NCBI RefSeq assembly: GCF_900099815.1
Contig: NZ_FNCW01000008.1
Span: forward strand, 103,952 to 167,951
DNA from: Psychroflexus sediminis
Lineage (GTDB): Bacteria > Bacteroidota > Bacteroidia > Flavobacteriales > Flavobacteriaceae
Length of the DNA stretch: 64,000 nt
Direction of reading: 5' to 3'
Shown here: positions 44,013 to 52,893 of the stretch, piece after piece
How the letters are laid out: each line of letters begins with the position of its first letter
Numbering within the stretch: the first letter of the stretch is position 1
Notes under the pieces: generated by a model
What the model was told of the DNA's origin: nothing
What the model saw: the letters and a program-made list of their open reading frames with translations, nothing else
The model's database searches: none
Translations under genes and position numbers: made by a program

Positions 44013-44831
44013 ATGGGCTTATTCAAAAAAAATCCTTTTGGACATTATTTAATTTTAAAAAAATGGCTGATCAGGATCATGGGTGGACTTACTCATCAGC
44101 GTTATCAAGGTTTTAATGATCTTCAGATCGAAGGCTCTTCCATTATAAAAAATCTACCGGACAGGAATGTTCTCTTTGTATCCAACCATCAAACCTACTT
44201 TGCCGATGTCGTGGCCATGTACCATGTGTTTAATGCTTCCTTGAGTGGTAGAGATGATAACATCAAAAATGTTGGCTATTTATGGGATCCCAAACTGAAT
44301 ATTTATTATGTAGCTGCTGCTGAAACCATGAAAAAGGGTTTGCTGCCAAAGATACTGGCCTATGCGGGATCTATAAGTATTGACAGAACCTGGCGAGCAG
44401 ACGGTCAAAGTGTTAATCGGCAGGTGAAAATGAGTGATATTTCCAATATTGGAAAAGCACTGGACGATGGCTGGGTGATTACCTTTCCGCAGGGTACGAC
44501 CAAACCCTGGAAACCCATCAGAAAAGGTACTGCTTTCATCATCAAGAAATATAAACCTATTGTGATTCCGATCGTCATAGATGGTTTTAGACGATCCTTT
44601 GATAAAAAAGGGATTCGTATCAAAAAACGAAATATTCTTCAGTCTATGGTGATCAAAGAACCTTTGGAAATAGATTATGACAATGAAGAAATAGAAAGCA
44701 TTATCGAAAAGATTGAATTTGCCATTGAGCAACATCCTTCATTCTTAAAAGTCATTCCAGAAAGTGAGATTAAGGCGCATGAATCGCTTAACGAACAGCG
44801 TCGTTATAGTGCCAAAAACAAAAAGGAATAA
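44013..44831 (+). CDS. Lysophospholipid acyltransferase (PlsC-like)
   Basis: 272 residues. The acyltransferase HX4D motif is NHQTYFAD (about 56-63), with later FPQGTTKPWKPIRKGTAFIIKK (substrate region) and VIPIVIDGFRR. It would transfer an acyl chain to lysophosphatidic acid or another lysolipid in membrane lipid synthesis; the exact acceptor is unknown. It has one hydrophobic N-terminal stretch but no clear signal. It stands alone between NUDIX and an aldo/keto reductase. Confidence 0.88.
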   Translation: MGLFKKNPFGHYLILKKWLIRIMGGLTHQRYQGFNDLQIEGSSIIKNLPDRNVLFVSNHQTYFADVVAMYHVFNASLSGRDDNIKNVGYLWDPKLNIYYVAAAETMKKGLLPKILAYAGSISIDRTWRADGQSVNRQVKMSDISNIGKALDDGWVITFPQGTTKPWKPIRKGTAFIIKKYKPIVIPIVIDGFRRSFDKKGIRIKKRNILQSMVIKEPLEIDYDNEEIESIIEKIEFAIEQHPSFLKVIPESEIKAHESLNEQRRYSAKNKKE

Positions 44832-44882
44832 AAACAGATAGTTAAATCTAAACTAAAAAGTCAAATGATTTTTGATACTAGC

Positions 44883-44906
44883 TTGTTTGAATTTAAATTT
44901 AAACAA
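44883..44906. promoter_or_regulatory. 24-base near-perfect palindrome before the aldo/keto reductase gene
   Basis: Arms TTGTTTGAATTT and AAATTTAAACAA abut at 44894/44895: 11 of 12 positions pair (one G-T mismatch). It ends 11 bases before the ATG at 44918, so a protein bound here would block or start transcription of the AKR gene. Confidence 0.55.
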
Positions 44907-44917
44907 AACATAAAATC

Positions 44918-45868
44918 ATGAAAACTTTAAAATTCAATAACAACGATCAACTAGATGTTATAGGTTTAGGGACTTGGAAATCTGAACCTGGTGAAGTCAA
45001 AAAGGCTGTGAAACATGCTTTGAAAACTGGTTACAGGCACATAGATTGCGCTGCGATATATGGTAACGAAAAAGAAGTAGGGGAAGCTTTAAAAGAGATT
45101 TTTGAGGAGGGTAACATCAAAAGAAATGACGTTTTTATAACGTCTAAACTTTGGAATAATGCTCACCGTAAAGAAGATGTAAAACCAGCTTTGGAGAAAA
45201 GCCTTAAAGATTTACAGCTCGATTATTTAGATCTGTATCTCATGCACTGGCCGGTAGCTTTCAAATCTGATGTAGAAGGCTTTCCTGAGTCTGATGACGG
45301 ATTTCTTTCTTTGGAAGAAGTACCTCTCAAAGAAACCTGGGAAGCAATGGTGGATCTTAAAAACCATAACTTGGTTAAGCACGTTGGAGTCTCCAATTTT
45401 AGTCAGAAAAAATTAAGTCAGCTGATGAAAGAAACCGATTTTGTTCCTGAAATGAATCAGGTTGAATCTCATCCTTACTTACGACAGGCAGAATTGGTGA
45501 AGTTTTGCCATGATAATGGGGTTTTAGTGACAGCTTACTCTCCACTTGGCAGCCAGGATCGGACCGAGGAGATGAAAGCAGATGATGAGCCAACGCTTTT
45601 GGATAATAAGGTAGTAAAAGCAGTTGCCGATAAGCACAGCGCAACACCAGCTCAAATCTTAATCAGTTTTCATTCTGAAAGAGATGTGGCTACCATTCCA
45701 AAATCTGTCCATAAAGACAGAATCGAAGAAAATTTCGAAAGTCAAAAGGTGAGTTTAGATCCCGACGATATGAAAAAACTCAGCAGCCTGGGCAATCACT
45801 ATAGATATGTCAAAGGAGATATCTTTAAAACCTCTGATGGGAAGTACACTAATGTTTTTGATGAGTAA
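44918..45868 (+). CDS. Aldo/keto reductase
   Basis: 316 residues, the AKR TIM barrel. Catalytic tetrad: Asp and Tyr in GYRHIDCAAIYGNEKEVGEAL, Lys in VFITSKLWNN, His in LYLMHWPVAF. Cofactor-binding VATIPKSVHKDRIEENF near the C-terminus. NADPH-dependent reduction of aldehydes or sugar aldehydes is likely; substrate unknown. A 24-base palindrome lies just upstream. Convergent with miaE across a repeat-bearing spacer. Confidence 0.93.
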   Translation: MKTLKFNNNDQLDVIGLGTWKSEPGEVKKAVKHALKTGYRHIDCAAIYGNEKEVGEALKEIFEEGNIKRNDVFITSKLWNNAHRKEDVKPALEKSLKDLQLDYLDLYLMHWPVAFKSDVEGFPESDDGFLSLEEVPLKETWEAMVDLKNHNLVKHVGVSNFSQKKLSQLMKETDFVPEMNQVESHPYLRQAELVKFCHDNGVLVTAYSPLGSQDRTEEMKADDEPTLLDNKVVKAVADKHSATPAQILISFHSERDVATIPKSVHKDRIEENFESQKVSLDPDDMKKLSSLGNHYRYVKGDIFKTSDGKYTNVFDE

Positions 45869-45875
45869 TCTTAGG

Positions 45876-45903
45876 GAATGCTGAATAACGAATATTGAAT
45901 CCT
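45876..45903. repeat. Four units of a 7-base degenerate repeat (GAATNNN)
   Basis: GAAT recurs at 45876, 45883, 45890 and 45897, exactly 7 bases apart: GAATGCT GAATAAC GAATATT GAATCCT. It lies in the convergent spacer after the aldo/keto reductase gene. Such short heptad arrays between genes are common in this phylum (inference). Confidence 0.55.
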
Positions 45904-46012
45904 AAAAGTCAGAGTGGAATAGCTTTTAATTGAGTTCGTTTTACTCTGATTTTTTTATTTGAAATTAAATCGAATGCGATGCTTTTAATTCCAAAATAAA
46001 TTCCACTCACCA

Positions 46013-46040
46013 CCTGCCTTTGCCAAGGAACGCAGGCAGG
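46013..46040. repeat. REP-like hairpin in the AKR-miaE spacer
   Basis: CCTGCCT (46013-46019) pairs with AGGCAGG (46034-46040) over a 14-base loop that itself contains CCTT...AAGG. There is no T tract, so this is not a typical terminator. The G/C-rich palindrome is in contrast to its AT-rich surroundings. Confidence 0.5.
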
Positions 46041-46047
46041 CTCACCA

Positions 46048-46629
46048 CTACCCATGTACCGAAGCTCCAGACTGGAAAGACTCCAGAATTTCGGCTTCAT
46101 AATCCAGCAAGTCCGACCATTTTTGGTTTACTTCTTCAACATCGTGATACTGCCTGGCAAATCTTAAAAACATGGTGTAATGATTTGCCTCGCTGATCAT
46201 CAGTTTTCGGTAAAACCGTCTCAGTTTTTCGTCGCTCAACTCTTCAGACAAAAGTCTGAAACGCTCACAACTCCTGGCTTCTATCAGGGCAGCGTAGAGC
46301 AGACGATGTGCAAGCTGAGTCTGTCGGCTGCCACCTTTGGGGAAGAAAGTAACCAAACGAGCCACATAATCGTCTTTTCGATCTCTGCCCAAAGGAATAT
46401 TTTTTTCTTTCAAAAGGTCATGTACCATTTTAAAATGGCTCATTTCTTCCTGAACCAGTTCGGTCATTGCAGTCACAAGTTCGGTGTATTCAGGAAAAGA
46501 CACGATAAGGGAAATGGCTGTAGAAGCGGCTTTTTGCTCGCAATAGGCATGATCTATAAGAATCTCATCTATATTTTTTTCAGCGATGTTTGCCCATCGC
46601 GGGTCTGTAGGTAATTTAAGTCCAAGCAT
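46048..46629 (-). CDS. miaE: tRNA-(ms2io6A)-hydroxylase
   Basis: 193 residues, ferritin-like di-iron fold. Likely ligands: E31 (CEQKAAS), E62 and H65 (EEMSH), E117 (EARS), E147 and H150 (EANH), the six-ligand pattern of MiaE. It hydroxylates the isopentenyl side chain of 2-methylthio-N6-isopentenyladenosine at tRNA position 37. The gene follows dnaX by 5 bases on the same strand. The miaA and miaB genes are not in the window. Confidence 0.93.
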   Translation of the reverse strand: MLGLKLPTDPRWANIAEKNIDEILIDHAYCEQKAASTAISLIVSFPEYTELVTAMTELVQEEMSHFKMVHDLLKEKNIPLGRDRKDDYVARLVTFFPKGGSRQTQLAHRLLYAALIEARSCERFRLLSEELSDEKLRRFYRKLMISEANHYTMFLRFARQYHDVEEVNQKWSDLLDYEAEILESFQSGASVHG

Positions 46630-46634
46630 AATCT

Positions 46635-48491
46635 TTATATATCTAAATCAAAAGTGGTTCTCAATAATTCCAGATTTGGATTTTTCTCACACAATTTTTC
46701 AAATTTCTCTCGTGGTGTATAAACATATTTCTTTTCAGACTTATGATTGACAGAAATGTCGAGGCTTATCGATGTATTTTGAAGCCTGTCTTTCAAATAA
46801 GTCATCAAATCACCCTGGTCCTGAAGCAAATTCAATCTCATGGAATCATTGGGAAGTTCAAGTTTTATTACAACTCCGTCGAGTTTTGGTCTGGCCGTTC
46901 CCATCACCGAAGCCACAATTTTACTTCCGTTATTTCTCAAGACCTGAATAAAATCGTTCCAGGCGTTCAGCATATCCTCTTCATTAAATTCCGAAGTCAA
47001 TTGCTCTTCTTCAGGCTTGTCTTTTTTTAGTTGTTCCTTAAGTCTTTTCTTTTCCTGAATGCTCTTGATAGAGAGACCGTTTACCTTTTTGGGAAGATTC
47101 TTCAGCAGGGGATTGATTTTTTCCCGGGGTTCTTCCGCGAGTTGAACCTCTTCTGATTTGCCTGACTGTGTCTCGGAGGCAGGTTTTGTCTCCGTTAACT
47201 TAATGTCTTCAGCAGATGAGCTTTGAGCTTCAGACTGAGTAGGCTTAACGTCCGGAGCTGGAGTAGCTTCTGACAACTTCTCTTTCAGCTCTGCATCAGG
47301 TTTCTCTGATGCCTTTTCGGCTGGTTCTGATGGAATAGGCTGGGGTTTAGTTACTTCCGAAAAATGCGAAGACGCTTCTTCAACCTCTCTCGGACTTAAG
47401 ATGTGGTGTTTAGTCTTTTTTTTTTCGGGGGAGTCAAGATCCGAAAGCGAAGCCAGCTTCATGAGACAAAGCTCCACATGTAAACGCTGATTTTGACTCA
47501 GTTTGTAATTGAAATCACAGCTGTTCGCTAAATCAATACCCTCTTGTAAAAAAGGATATGAAGTGGCCTGAGATTGTTCAAAGTATTTGGTTTTGGTGCG
47601 TTCACCAACTTCCAGTAAAGCAATGGTCTGTTGATTTTTGGACACCAGTAAATCTCTGAAATGCGAAGCTAATCCAGCGATAAAATGCTGTCCATCAAAG
47701 CCTTTAGCCAGAATTTCGTTAAAGTAAATCAGAACTTCAGGGATATTATTTTCAAGTAAAAGATCTGTGGTTCTGAAGAAGGTTTCATAATCCAAAACGT
47801 TCAGGTTTTCTGTAACCGCTTCACGCGTCAAATTATTCCCGCTAAAACTGACGACCCTGTCGTAGGTGGACAAGGCATCGCGCATGGCTCCATCCGCCTT
47901 TTGAGCAATGATGTGAAGTGCATCTTCATCTGCATTAACCCCTTCTTTTTTAGCGATTTCAGCTAAATGCTCTTTGATGTCTCTAACGGTAATTCGTTTG
48001 AAATCAAATATCTGGCAGCGCGACAAAATAGTAGGAATGATTTTATGCTTTTCTGTAGTCGCTAAAATGAAAATGGCATGCTTGGGTGGTTCTTCCAGTG
48101 TTTTTAAAAAGGCATTAAAAGCTGCCTGAGATAACATGTGTACCTCATCGATGATATAGACTTTATATTTTCCAGTCTGCGGAGGAATTCTCACCTGATC
48201 GGTAAGATTTCTAATGTCATCTACAGAATTATTGGAAGCCGCATCCAGTTCAAAAATATTGAAGGCAAAATCTGTGGATGCATCATCTGTAGCATCCTGG
48301 TTAATTTTCTTGGCAAGAATTCTCGCACAGGATGTTTTCCCCACTCCTCTGGGTCCTGTAAAAAGCAGGGCCTGAGCCAGATGATCATTCTTAATGGCGT
48401 TGAGCAATGTGTTGGTAATCGCTTTCTGTCCAACGACGTCTTCAAAAGTTTCCGGTCTGTATTTTCTAGCAGAGACAACAAAATGTTCCAT
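46635..48491 (-). CDS. dnaX: DNA polymerase III subunit gamma/tau
   Basis: 618 residues. AAA+ clamp-loader core: Walker A GPRGVGKTSCARILA, Walker B YIIDEVHMLSQAAFNAFLKTLEEPP, sensor TTEKHKIIPTILSRCQIFDFKRI. The four-cysteine zinc module usually present after Walker A is absent: the sequence goes LAKKINQDATDDASTDFAFNIFELDAASNNSVDDIRNL. A long Glu/Lys/Ser/Pro-rich disordered segment (about 370-500) precedes a C-terminal tau-like domain. It couples the clamp loader to the replicase. Followed by miaE in the same direction. Confidence 0.96.
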   Translation of the reverse strand: MEHFVVSARKYRPETFEDVVGQKAITNTLLNAIKNDHLAQALLFTGPRGVGKTSCARILAKKINQDATDDASTDFAFNIFELDAASNNSVDDIRNLTDQVRIPPQTGKYKVYIIDEVHMLSQAAFNAFLKTLEEPPKHAIFILATTEKHKIIPTILSRCQIFDFKRITVRDIKEHLAEIAKKEGVNADEDALHIIAQKADGAMRDALSTYDRVVSFSGNNLTREAVTENLNVLDYETFFRTTDLLLENNIPEVLIYFNEILAKGFDGQHFIAGLASHFRDLLVSKNQQTIALLEVGERTKTKYFEQSQATSYPFLQEGIDLANSCDFNYKLSQNQRLHVELCLMKLASLSDLDSPEKKKTKHHILSPREVEEASSHFSEVTKPQPIPSEPAEKASEKPDAELKEKLSEATPAPDVKPTQSEAQSSSAEDIKLTETKPASETQSGKSEEVQLAEEPREKINPLLKNLPKKVNGLSIKSIQEKKRLKEQLKKDKPEEEQLTSEFNEEDMLNAWNDFIQVLRNNGSKIVASVMGTARPKLDGVVIKLELPNDSMRLNLLQDQGDLMTYLKDRLQNTSISLDISVNHKSEKKYVYTPREKFEKLCEKNPNLELLRTTFDLDI

Positions 48492-48495
48492 GTCA

Positions 48496-48526
48496 CAAAT
48501 ATAGTTTTATGAAAAGTAATCGGCAA
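48496..48526 (-). promoter_or_regulatory. dnaX promoter placed right at the start codon
   Basis: On the minus strand TTG (48526-48524), 20 bases, then TAtaTTTG (48503-48496), only 4 bases before the dnaX ATG at 48491. The spacing is within the consensus range, so the transcript would begin at or within about one codon of the start: a leaderless or near-leaderless mRNA. Confidence 0.6.
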
Positions 48527-48617
48527 CGCCAGATCAATTTAAATTAAAAATAATAAAACAGTATAGTCTAAGCTTTAATGAAGTAAAATATCAGTAAATA
48601 GATCTGCTGATTAGCGC

Positions 48618-48791
48618 TTAAACGCTTTTTTCATCGTTTTTAGCGATGATCCAAATGGCATGCACAATACCCGGAACAAATCCTAAAATGGTAAGTAAAA
48701 TATTGAGCCAGAAGGCTCCACGGATGCCAACGGTAAGAAAAACGCCAAGCGGAGGAAGTATGATCGCAAATATAATTCTAAGAATATTCAT
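48618..48791 (-). CDS. YqaE/Pmp3-family small membrane protein
   Basis: 57 residues from the ATG at 48791 (MNILRIIFAIILPPLGVFL), the normal length and beginning for this family; a longer frame upstream is rejected. Two membrane helices (about 3-21 and 28-50) separated by a short loop, with the ILPPLGVFL and PGIVHAIWII hallmarks. In yeast and bacteria these proteins are stress-induced and affect membrane potential. Stands alone between dnaX and the tricorn-like protease. Confidence 0.9.
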   Translation of the reverse strand: MNILRIIFAIILPPLGVFLTVGIRGAFWLNILLTILGFVPGIVHAIWIIAKNDEKSV

Positions 48792-48957
48792 AGGTCTTTT
48801 TTTGATTGTTTGGATAAACTTATAGAATAATCTCACGGATAGCAAACTATTTAAGATTTAACCAGGCTGTTTTCATAAATTGAAAATGAAATTAGAATCT
48901 TCAAGGTTTTGATTTCATTTTTATAAATTAGAGTCCTAAATTTTTATGCACATCCTT

Positions 48958-51900
48958 ATGAAGAACCTATTTTTAGTTCTGATGCTAGTTTTTAGTTCAA
49001 TTCAAACTTTTTGTCAGGGGACTATGCTTTTGCGACAGCCCACTTTATCGGCAGAGCATGTGGTTTTTGTCTATGCCAACGATTTATGGAAAGCACCACT
49101 TACCGGTGGAGATGCCATTCGCCTGACCAGCAATGCAGGTTATGAATCTTCTCCTCATTTCTCTGATGATGGAAAATGGATTGCCTTTAGTGCCGAATAT
49201 GGGGGTAATACCGACGTGTATGTCATTCCTGCAGAAGGGGGGTCTCCAAAACGGCTGACGTATCACCCGGGTGGAGATTATGTTCAGGGCTGGACTCCTG
49301 AAGGAGAGGTTTTATTTCGCACAGGAAGGAAAGCACATCCTACCAAAACGTCTCAGTTGTTTACGGTCTCTATGCAGGGCAGTTTTCCTGAACCCCTGGT
49401 CGATATCAGAGCTTCCTATGGAGAAGTTTCTCCTGATGGAACCTACCTGGCTTACACGCCCATCACGTCCTGGGATCCGGAATGGAGAAATTACAGGGGA
49501 GGACAGGCTATGCCCATTTGGATATTGAATTTAGAAAATCACGAGTTGACGAGAACTCCCCAGCTAGACAGGGAAAGGCATCTTGACCCGGTTTGGGTTG
49601 GACAAAAAGTGTATTACTTATCCGAACGCGATTATGTGAATAACATCTGGAGTTATGACATGGCCTCTCAAAAAGAAGAGCAAATCACGTTTCATAAAAA
49701 ATTTGACATCAAAAGTCTGGATGCTTTTGGAGATCAGATTGTGTACGAGCAGGGGGGGTATTTGCATAGCCTGAATATAAAGGATAAAACAACTACACAA
49801 TTAGCTATCAATGTGGCGGGAGATTTAAACTTCAGCAGAGAACGCTGGGAAGAGGTCACCTCGGGAAATGTAAGTAACCCAAACCTTTCTCCTAAGGGCA
49901 AACGCGCTGTTTTTGAACATAGAGGGGATATTTTTACCTTTCCCAAAGAGGAGGGAAGCTGGAGAAATATTACGCAGAGCAGCGGTGTGGCCGACCGGTT
50001 TCCAATCTGGTCGCCCCAGGGCGATAAAATCGCCTGGTTTTCTGATGCCAGTGGAGAATATGAGCTGGTCGTTGCCAATCAGTTTGGTGAAAATAAAAGA
50101 GCCTACGCGCTTAAAAATCCTACCTTCTATTTCACACCAGACTGGTCGCCAGATGGAAAATTAATTAGCTATACCGATACTGACTATAACCTGTGGTATG
50201 TCAATTTAGAAAATGGCGAAGTTATAAAAGCGGACACAGATCGCTATGCACATCCTAACCGGACCCTCAATCCTAACTGGTCCCCGGACAGCCGATTTAT
50301 CGCTTATGAAAAGCAGCAAAACAGCCATTTTAAAGCCATCTTTATTTATGATACGCAGTCTAAAAAAACGCATCAGGTCTCCGATCCTCTGGTCGATGCT
50401 ACCTCGCCTCAATGGGATCAAAACGGGAAATATTTGTATTTTCTGGCCAGCACCGACTATGGTTTGAGTTCAGGCTGGTTAGACATGAGTTCTTACGATC
50501 CGTCTGTAAACAGAGCTTTGTATGCCACTGTTTTAAGTGCGGACGGACAGGCTCCAAATTTACCTGAAAGTGACGAAGAAGAAATCAAAAAACCGGAAAA
50601 GGAAAAGGCCGAGGATGATAAAGACAAAAAGAAAGAAGAGACCCTTGTAAACATTGATTTCGAGAATATTCAAAACAGAGTAGTAGCCTTAGACTTACCG
50701 GTACGTAATTATCAGTTCATCCTAAGTTCGAAAGAACAGCAGCTCTTTATCGCCGAATCCGTTCCGAATCAAAGCGGTTTAAAAGTGCACAGCTATGATG
50801 TCAAAAAGGAAAAGGCGGAAGATTTTGAAGCGGGTGTAAGTCAGATGGTGCTTTCCAAAAACGGGGACTATACACTGTTTCAAAAGGGAGGTTCCTGGGC
50901 GATTACCGACACGAAAGGAAAAGCAAAGCCTGAAGATAACTTATCGGTTTCTGCCAAAATGCATGTCGTACCTCAGGCTGAATACGCTCAGATTTTCAAG
51001 GAAGCCTGGCGGTTTATGCGCGATTTTCTGTATGTGGATAATGTACATGGTGCGCCATGGGATAAGATTTACAGCTGGTACCAGCCCTGGGTAAAACACG
51101 TGAATCACAGGACAGATTTGAATTATCTGGTGGATATCATAAGCGGTGAAGTGGCCATTGGTCATTCGTATGTATCTGGAGGAGATATGCCGGATGTACA
51201 ACGCGTTCCCGTCGGTTTGCTGGGTGCTGATTTCGAAATTGAAAACGGCTTTTATAAAATCAGTAAAATCTATGATGGCGAACACTGGAATCCTGATTTA
51301 AATGCACCTTTGGGTTTAACAGGACAAGAAGTCAAGGCGGGAGATTATATTTTAGAAGTGAATGGCAGTGCTATTTCGGCCCAGGATAATATTTATGAAC
51401 ATTTCGCCCAAACGGCTGGCAGAACGGTTTCTGTACTGGTAAATAGAGTCCCGTCAAAATCCGGCGCAGAAAGAGTTTATGTGAAGCCTGTAAGGAGTGA
51501 AAATGACCTTCGCTATATAGACTGGGTAGAAAGCAACAGGAGAAAGGTAGGTGAGCTATCTGAGGGTAAGCTGGCTTATGTGTATATCCCTAATACGAGT
51601 AATCCGGGTTTTACAAGTTTCAACCGGTATTATTTTGCACAGCAGGATAAAAAAGGGGTGGTCCTGGATGAAAGAAACAATGGCGGAGGTTCTGCAGCCG
51701 ATTATATGATTGATATTTTGACCCGAGAACCTATGGGTTATTTCAACTCTAAAGTTGGAGATCATCGTCCATGGACAACACCTATTGCCGGCATATGGGG
51801 CCCAAAAGTGATGATTATCAATGAACGAGCGGGTTCCGGCGGTGACTTACTGCCTTATATGTTCAGGAAAAAGGAGATTGGTCCCTTAGTTGGAACCCGG

Positions 51901-52200
51901 ACCTGGGGTGGTTTAGTCGGGACCTGGGATACACCACGCTTTATAGATGGAGGAAGAATGGTGGCTCCCCGGGGTGGTTTTTATGACACCGAAGGAGAGT
52001 GGGCCGTGGAAGGTGTGGGTGTAGCACCAGATATTGAAGTCATAGATGCTCCAAAATATGCCCTGAAAGGCATAGATATACAGTTGCAAAAAGCTGTAGA
52101 AGAAGCTTTAAGGCTTTTAGAAACCGAAGAATTTGAATTGCAGCCTGAACCGGAAGCCCCGGTAAGATGGAAGCGACCTGAAGGTTACGATAAGGATTAA
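48958..52200 (+). CDS. Tricorn-like S41 family protease with beta-propeller
   Basis: 1080 residues from the ATG at 48958 (MKNLFLVLMLVFSSIQTFCQG, signal peptide). The first ATG at 48946 follows directly on a TAaaTTTT promoter-like box, so the second is preferred. Architecture: WD40/PD40 propeller repeats (about 25-530), a lysine/glutamate-rich linker, a small beta domain, a PDZ domain (about 760-850) and the S41 peptidase core with catalytic Ser960 in NERAGSGGDLLPYMF and the conserved RNNGGGSAADYMID. This is the layout of archaeal tricorn protease. Probably degrades peptides in the periplasm or outside the cell. Confidence 0.93.
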   Translation: MKNLFLVLMLVFSSIQTFCQGTMLLRQPTLSAEHVVFVYANDLWKAPLTGGDAIRLTSNAGYESSPHFSDDGKWIAFSAEYGGNTDVYVIPAEGGSPKRLTYHPGGDYVQGWTPEGEVLFRTGRKAHPTKTSQLFTVSMQGSFPEPLVDIRASYGEVSPDGTYLAYTPITSWDPEWRNYRGGQAMPIWILNLENHELTRTPQLDRERHLDPVWVGQKVYYLSERDYVNNIWSYDMASQKEEQITFHKKFDIKSLDAFGDQIVYEQGGYLHSLNIKDKTTTQLAINVAGDLNFSRERWEEVTSGNVSNPNLSPKGKRAVFEHRGDIFTFPKEEGSWRNITQSSGVADRFPIWSPQGDKIAWFSDASGEYELVVANQFGENKRAYALKNPTFYFTPDWSPDGKLISYTDTDYNLWYVNLENGEVIKADTDRYAHPNRTLNPNWSPDSRFIAYEKQQNSHFKAIFIYDTQSKKTHQVSDPLVDATSPQWDQNGKYLYFLASTDYGLSSGWLDMSSYDPSVNRALYATVLSADGQAPNLPESDEEEIKKPEKEKAEDDKDKKKEETLVNIDFENIQNRVVALDLPVRNYQFILSSKEQQLFIAESVPNQSGLKVHSYDVKKEKAEDFEAGVSQMVLSKNGDYTLFQKGGSWAITDTKGKAKPEDNLSVSAKMHVVPQAEYAQIFKEAWRFMRDFLYVDNVHGAPWDKIYSWYQPWVKHVNHRTDLNYLVDIISGEVAIGHSYVSGGDMPDVQRVPVGLLGADFEIENGFYKISKIYDGEHWNPDLNAPLGLTGQEVKAGDYILEVNGSAISAQDNIYEHFAQTAGRTVSVLVNRVPSKSGAERVYVKPVRSENDLRYIDWVESNRRKVGELSEGKLAYVYIPNTSNPGFTSFNRYYFAQQDKKGVVLDERNNGGGSAADYMIDILTREPMGYFNSKVGDHRPWTTPIAGIWGPKVMIINERAGSGGDLLPYMFRKKEIGPLVGTRTWGGLVGTWDTPRFIDGGRMVAPRGGFYDTEGEWAVEGVGVAPDIEVIDAPKYALKGIDIQLQKAVEEALRLLETEEFELQPEPEAPVRWKRPEGYDKD

Positions 52201-52221
52201 TCGAACACTACGACAGATCGG

Positions 52222-52269
52222 AAAACGAATCGTGGAAGGAAACACTCTTTTGCGGTTCGTTTTTTTTTT
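52222..52269 (+). terminator. Possible terminator after the tricorn-like gene
   Basis: AAAACGAA (52222-52229) pairs with TTCGTTTT (52256-52263) and runs into a long T tract; the loop holds a second small hairpin (GTG...CAC). A convergent GNAT gene ends at 52272. Confidence 0.55.
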
Positions 52270-52271
52270 GG

Positions 52272-52790
52272 CTAAATCACCTTTAACATCACATAATTGG
52301 GGTTGGAGTGCTTGTCACTGATTTTAAAATCATGCTGACCAATGACTTTAAATTCATTTTTCTGATAAAATTTAAGTCCCTTTTCATTTTCGGTCCAGAC
52401 GAAAAGCCATAAGGCTTTTTGGTCCTGGGATTTCGCAAGGTCCAGATTGTGCCTGAGAAGTTCTTCACCAAGTCCAAGGCCATAGAAGTCCTTTAGAAGA
52501 TAAAGCCTTTCAAATTTGGCGACAGGGGAGAGTTCAGTAGCGGGATGCGATTCGTTCAAAATCAGTTTCGAATAGCCTGCGAGTTGATTGTCCACATAAA
52601 TTTTACTAAAAAAAATACGCGGATTTAGTAAAGCTTCAGACAAGGTCTCTGTGTTGAAATGGGTTTGGGTATACTTCTGAATATCTGCAGGTTTGGCACT
52701 GTGGCCGTGTGATTCTACAAAGGTCTTCACACTTAAGTCTGCCAGGGAGTTTACTTCAGATGAACTTAAGGCCTTAATGAGGATTGACAT
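52272..52790 (-). CDS. GNAT-family N-acetyltransferase
   Basis: 172 residues. GNAT fold; the acetyl-CoA-binding motif is GLGLGEELLRHNLDLAKSQDQKALWLFVWTENEKGLKFYQKNEFKVIG (about 108-155), preceded by RIFFSKIYVDNQLAGYSKLIL. Substrate unknown; could act on amino acids, amines or protein N-termini. It ends next to the tricorn terminator (convergent). Confidence 0.88.
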   Translation of the reverse strand: MSILIKALSSSEVNSLADLSVKTFVESHGHSAKPADIQKYTQTHFNTETLSEALLNPRIFFSKIYVDNQLAGYSKLILNESHPATELSPVAKFERLYLLKDFYGLGLGEELLRHNLDLAKSQDQKALWLFVWTENEKGLKFYQKNEFKVIGQHDFKISDKHSNPNYVMLKVI

Positions 52791-52852
52791 CGTTTAGATT
52801 TTCTGCAAATAAAAGCAATAGCATCAAGATATCTTTATAAACAAAGTTGAAT

Positions 52853-52860
52853 TATCTTTG
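52853..52860 (+). promoter_or_regulatory. -7 promoter element of the MBL-fold gene
   Basis: TAtcTTTG at 52853-52860, 33 bases before the ATG at 52894. The in-frame TTG at 52858, which could be taken as an early start, is part of this box. Confidence 0.6.
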
Positions 52861-52893
52861 AACATTAAGCAAATTCCAAACAAAATCAGCATA

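Noticed and set aside
44280..44735. 151-codon minus-strand frame inside the acyltransferase gene
   Set aside because: Antisense shadow of the PlsC-like gene; composition unlike a protein.
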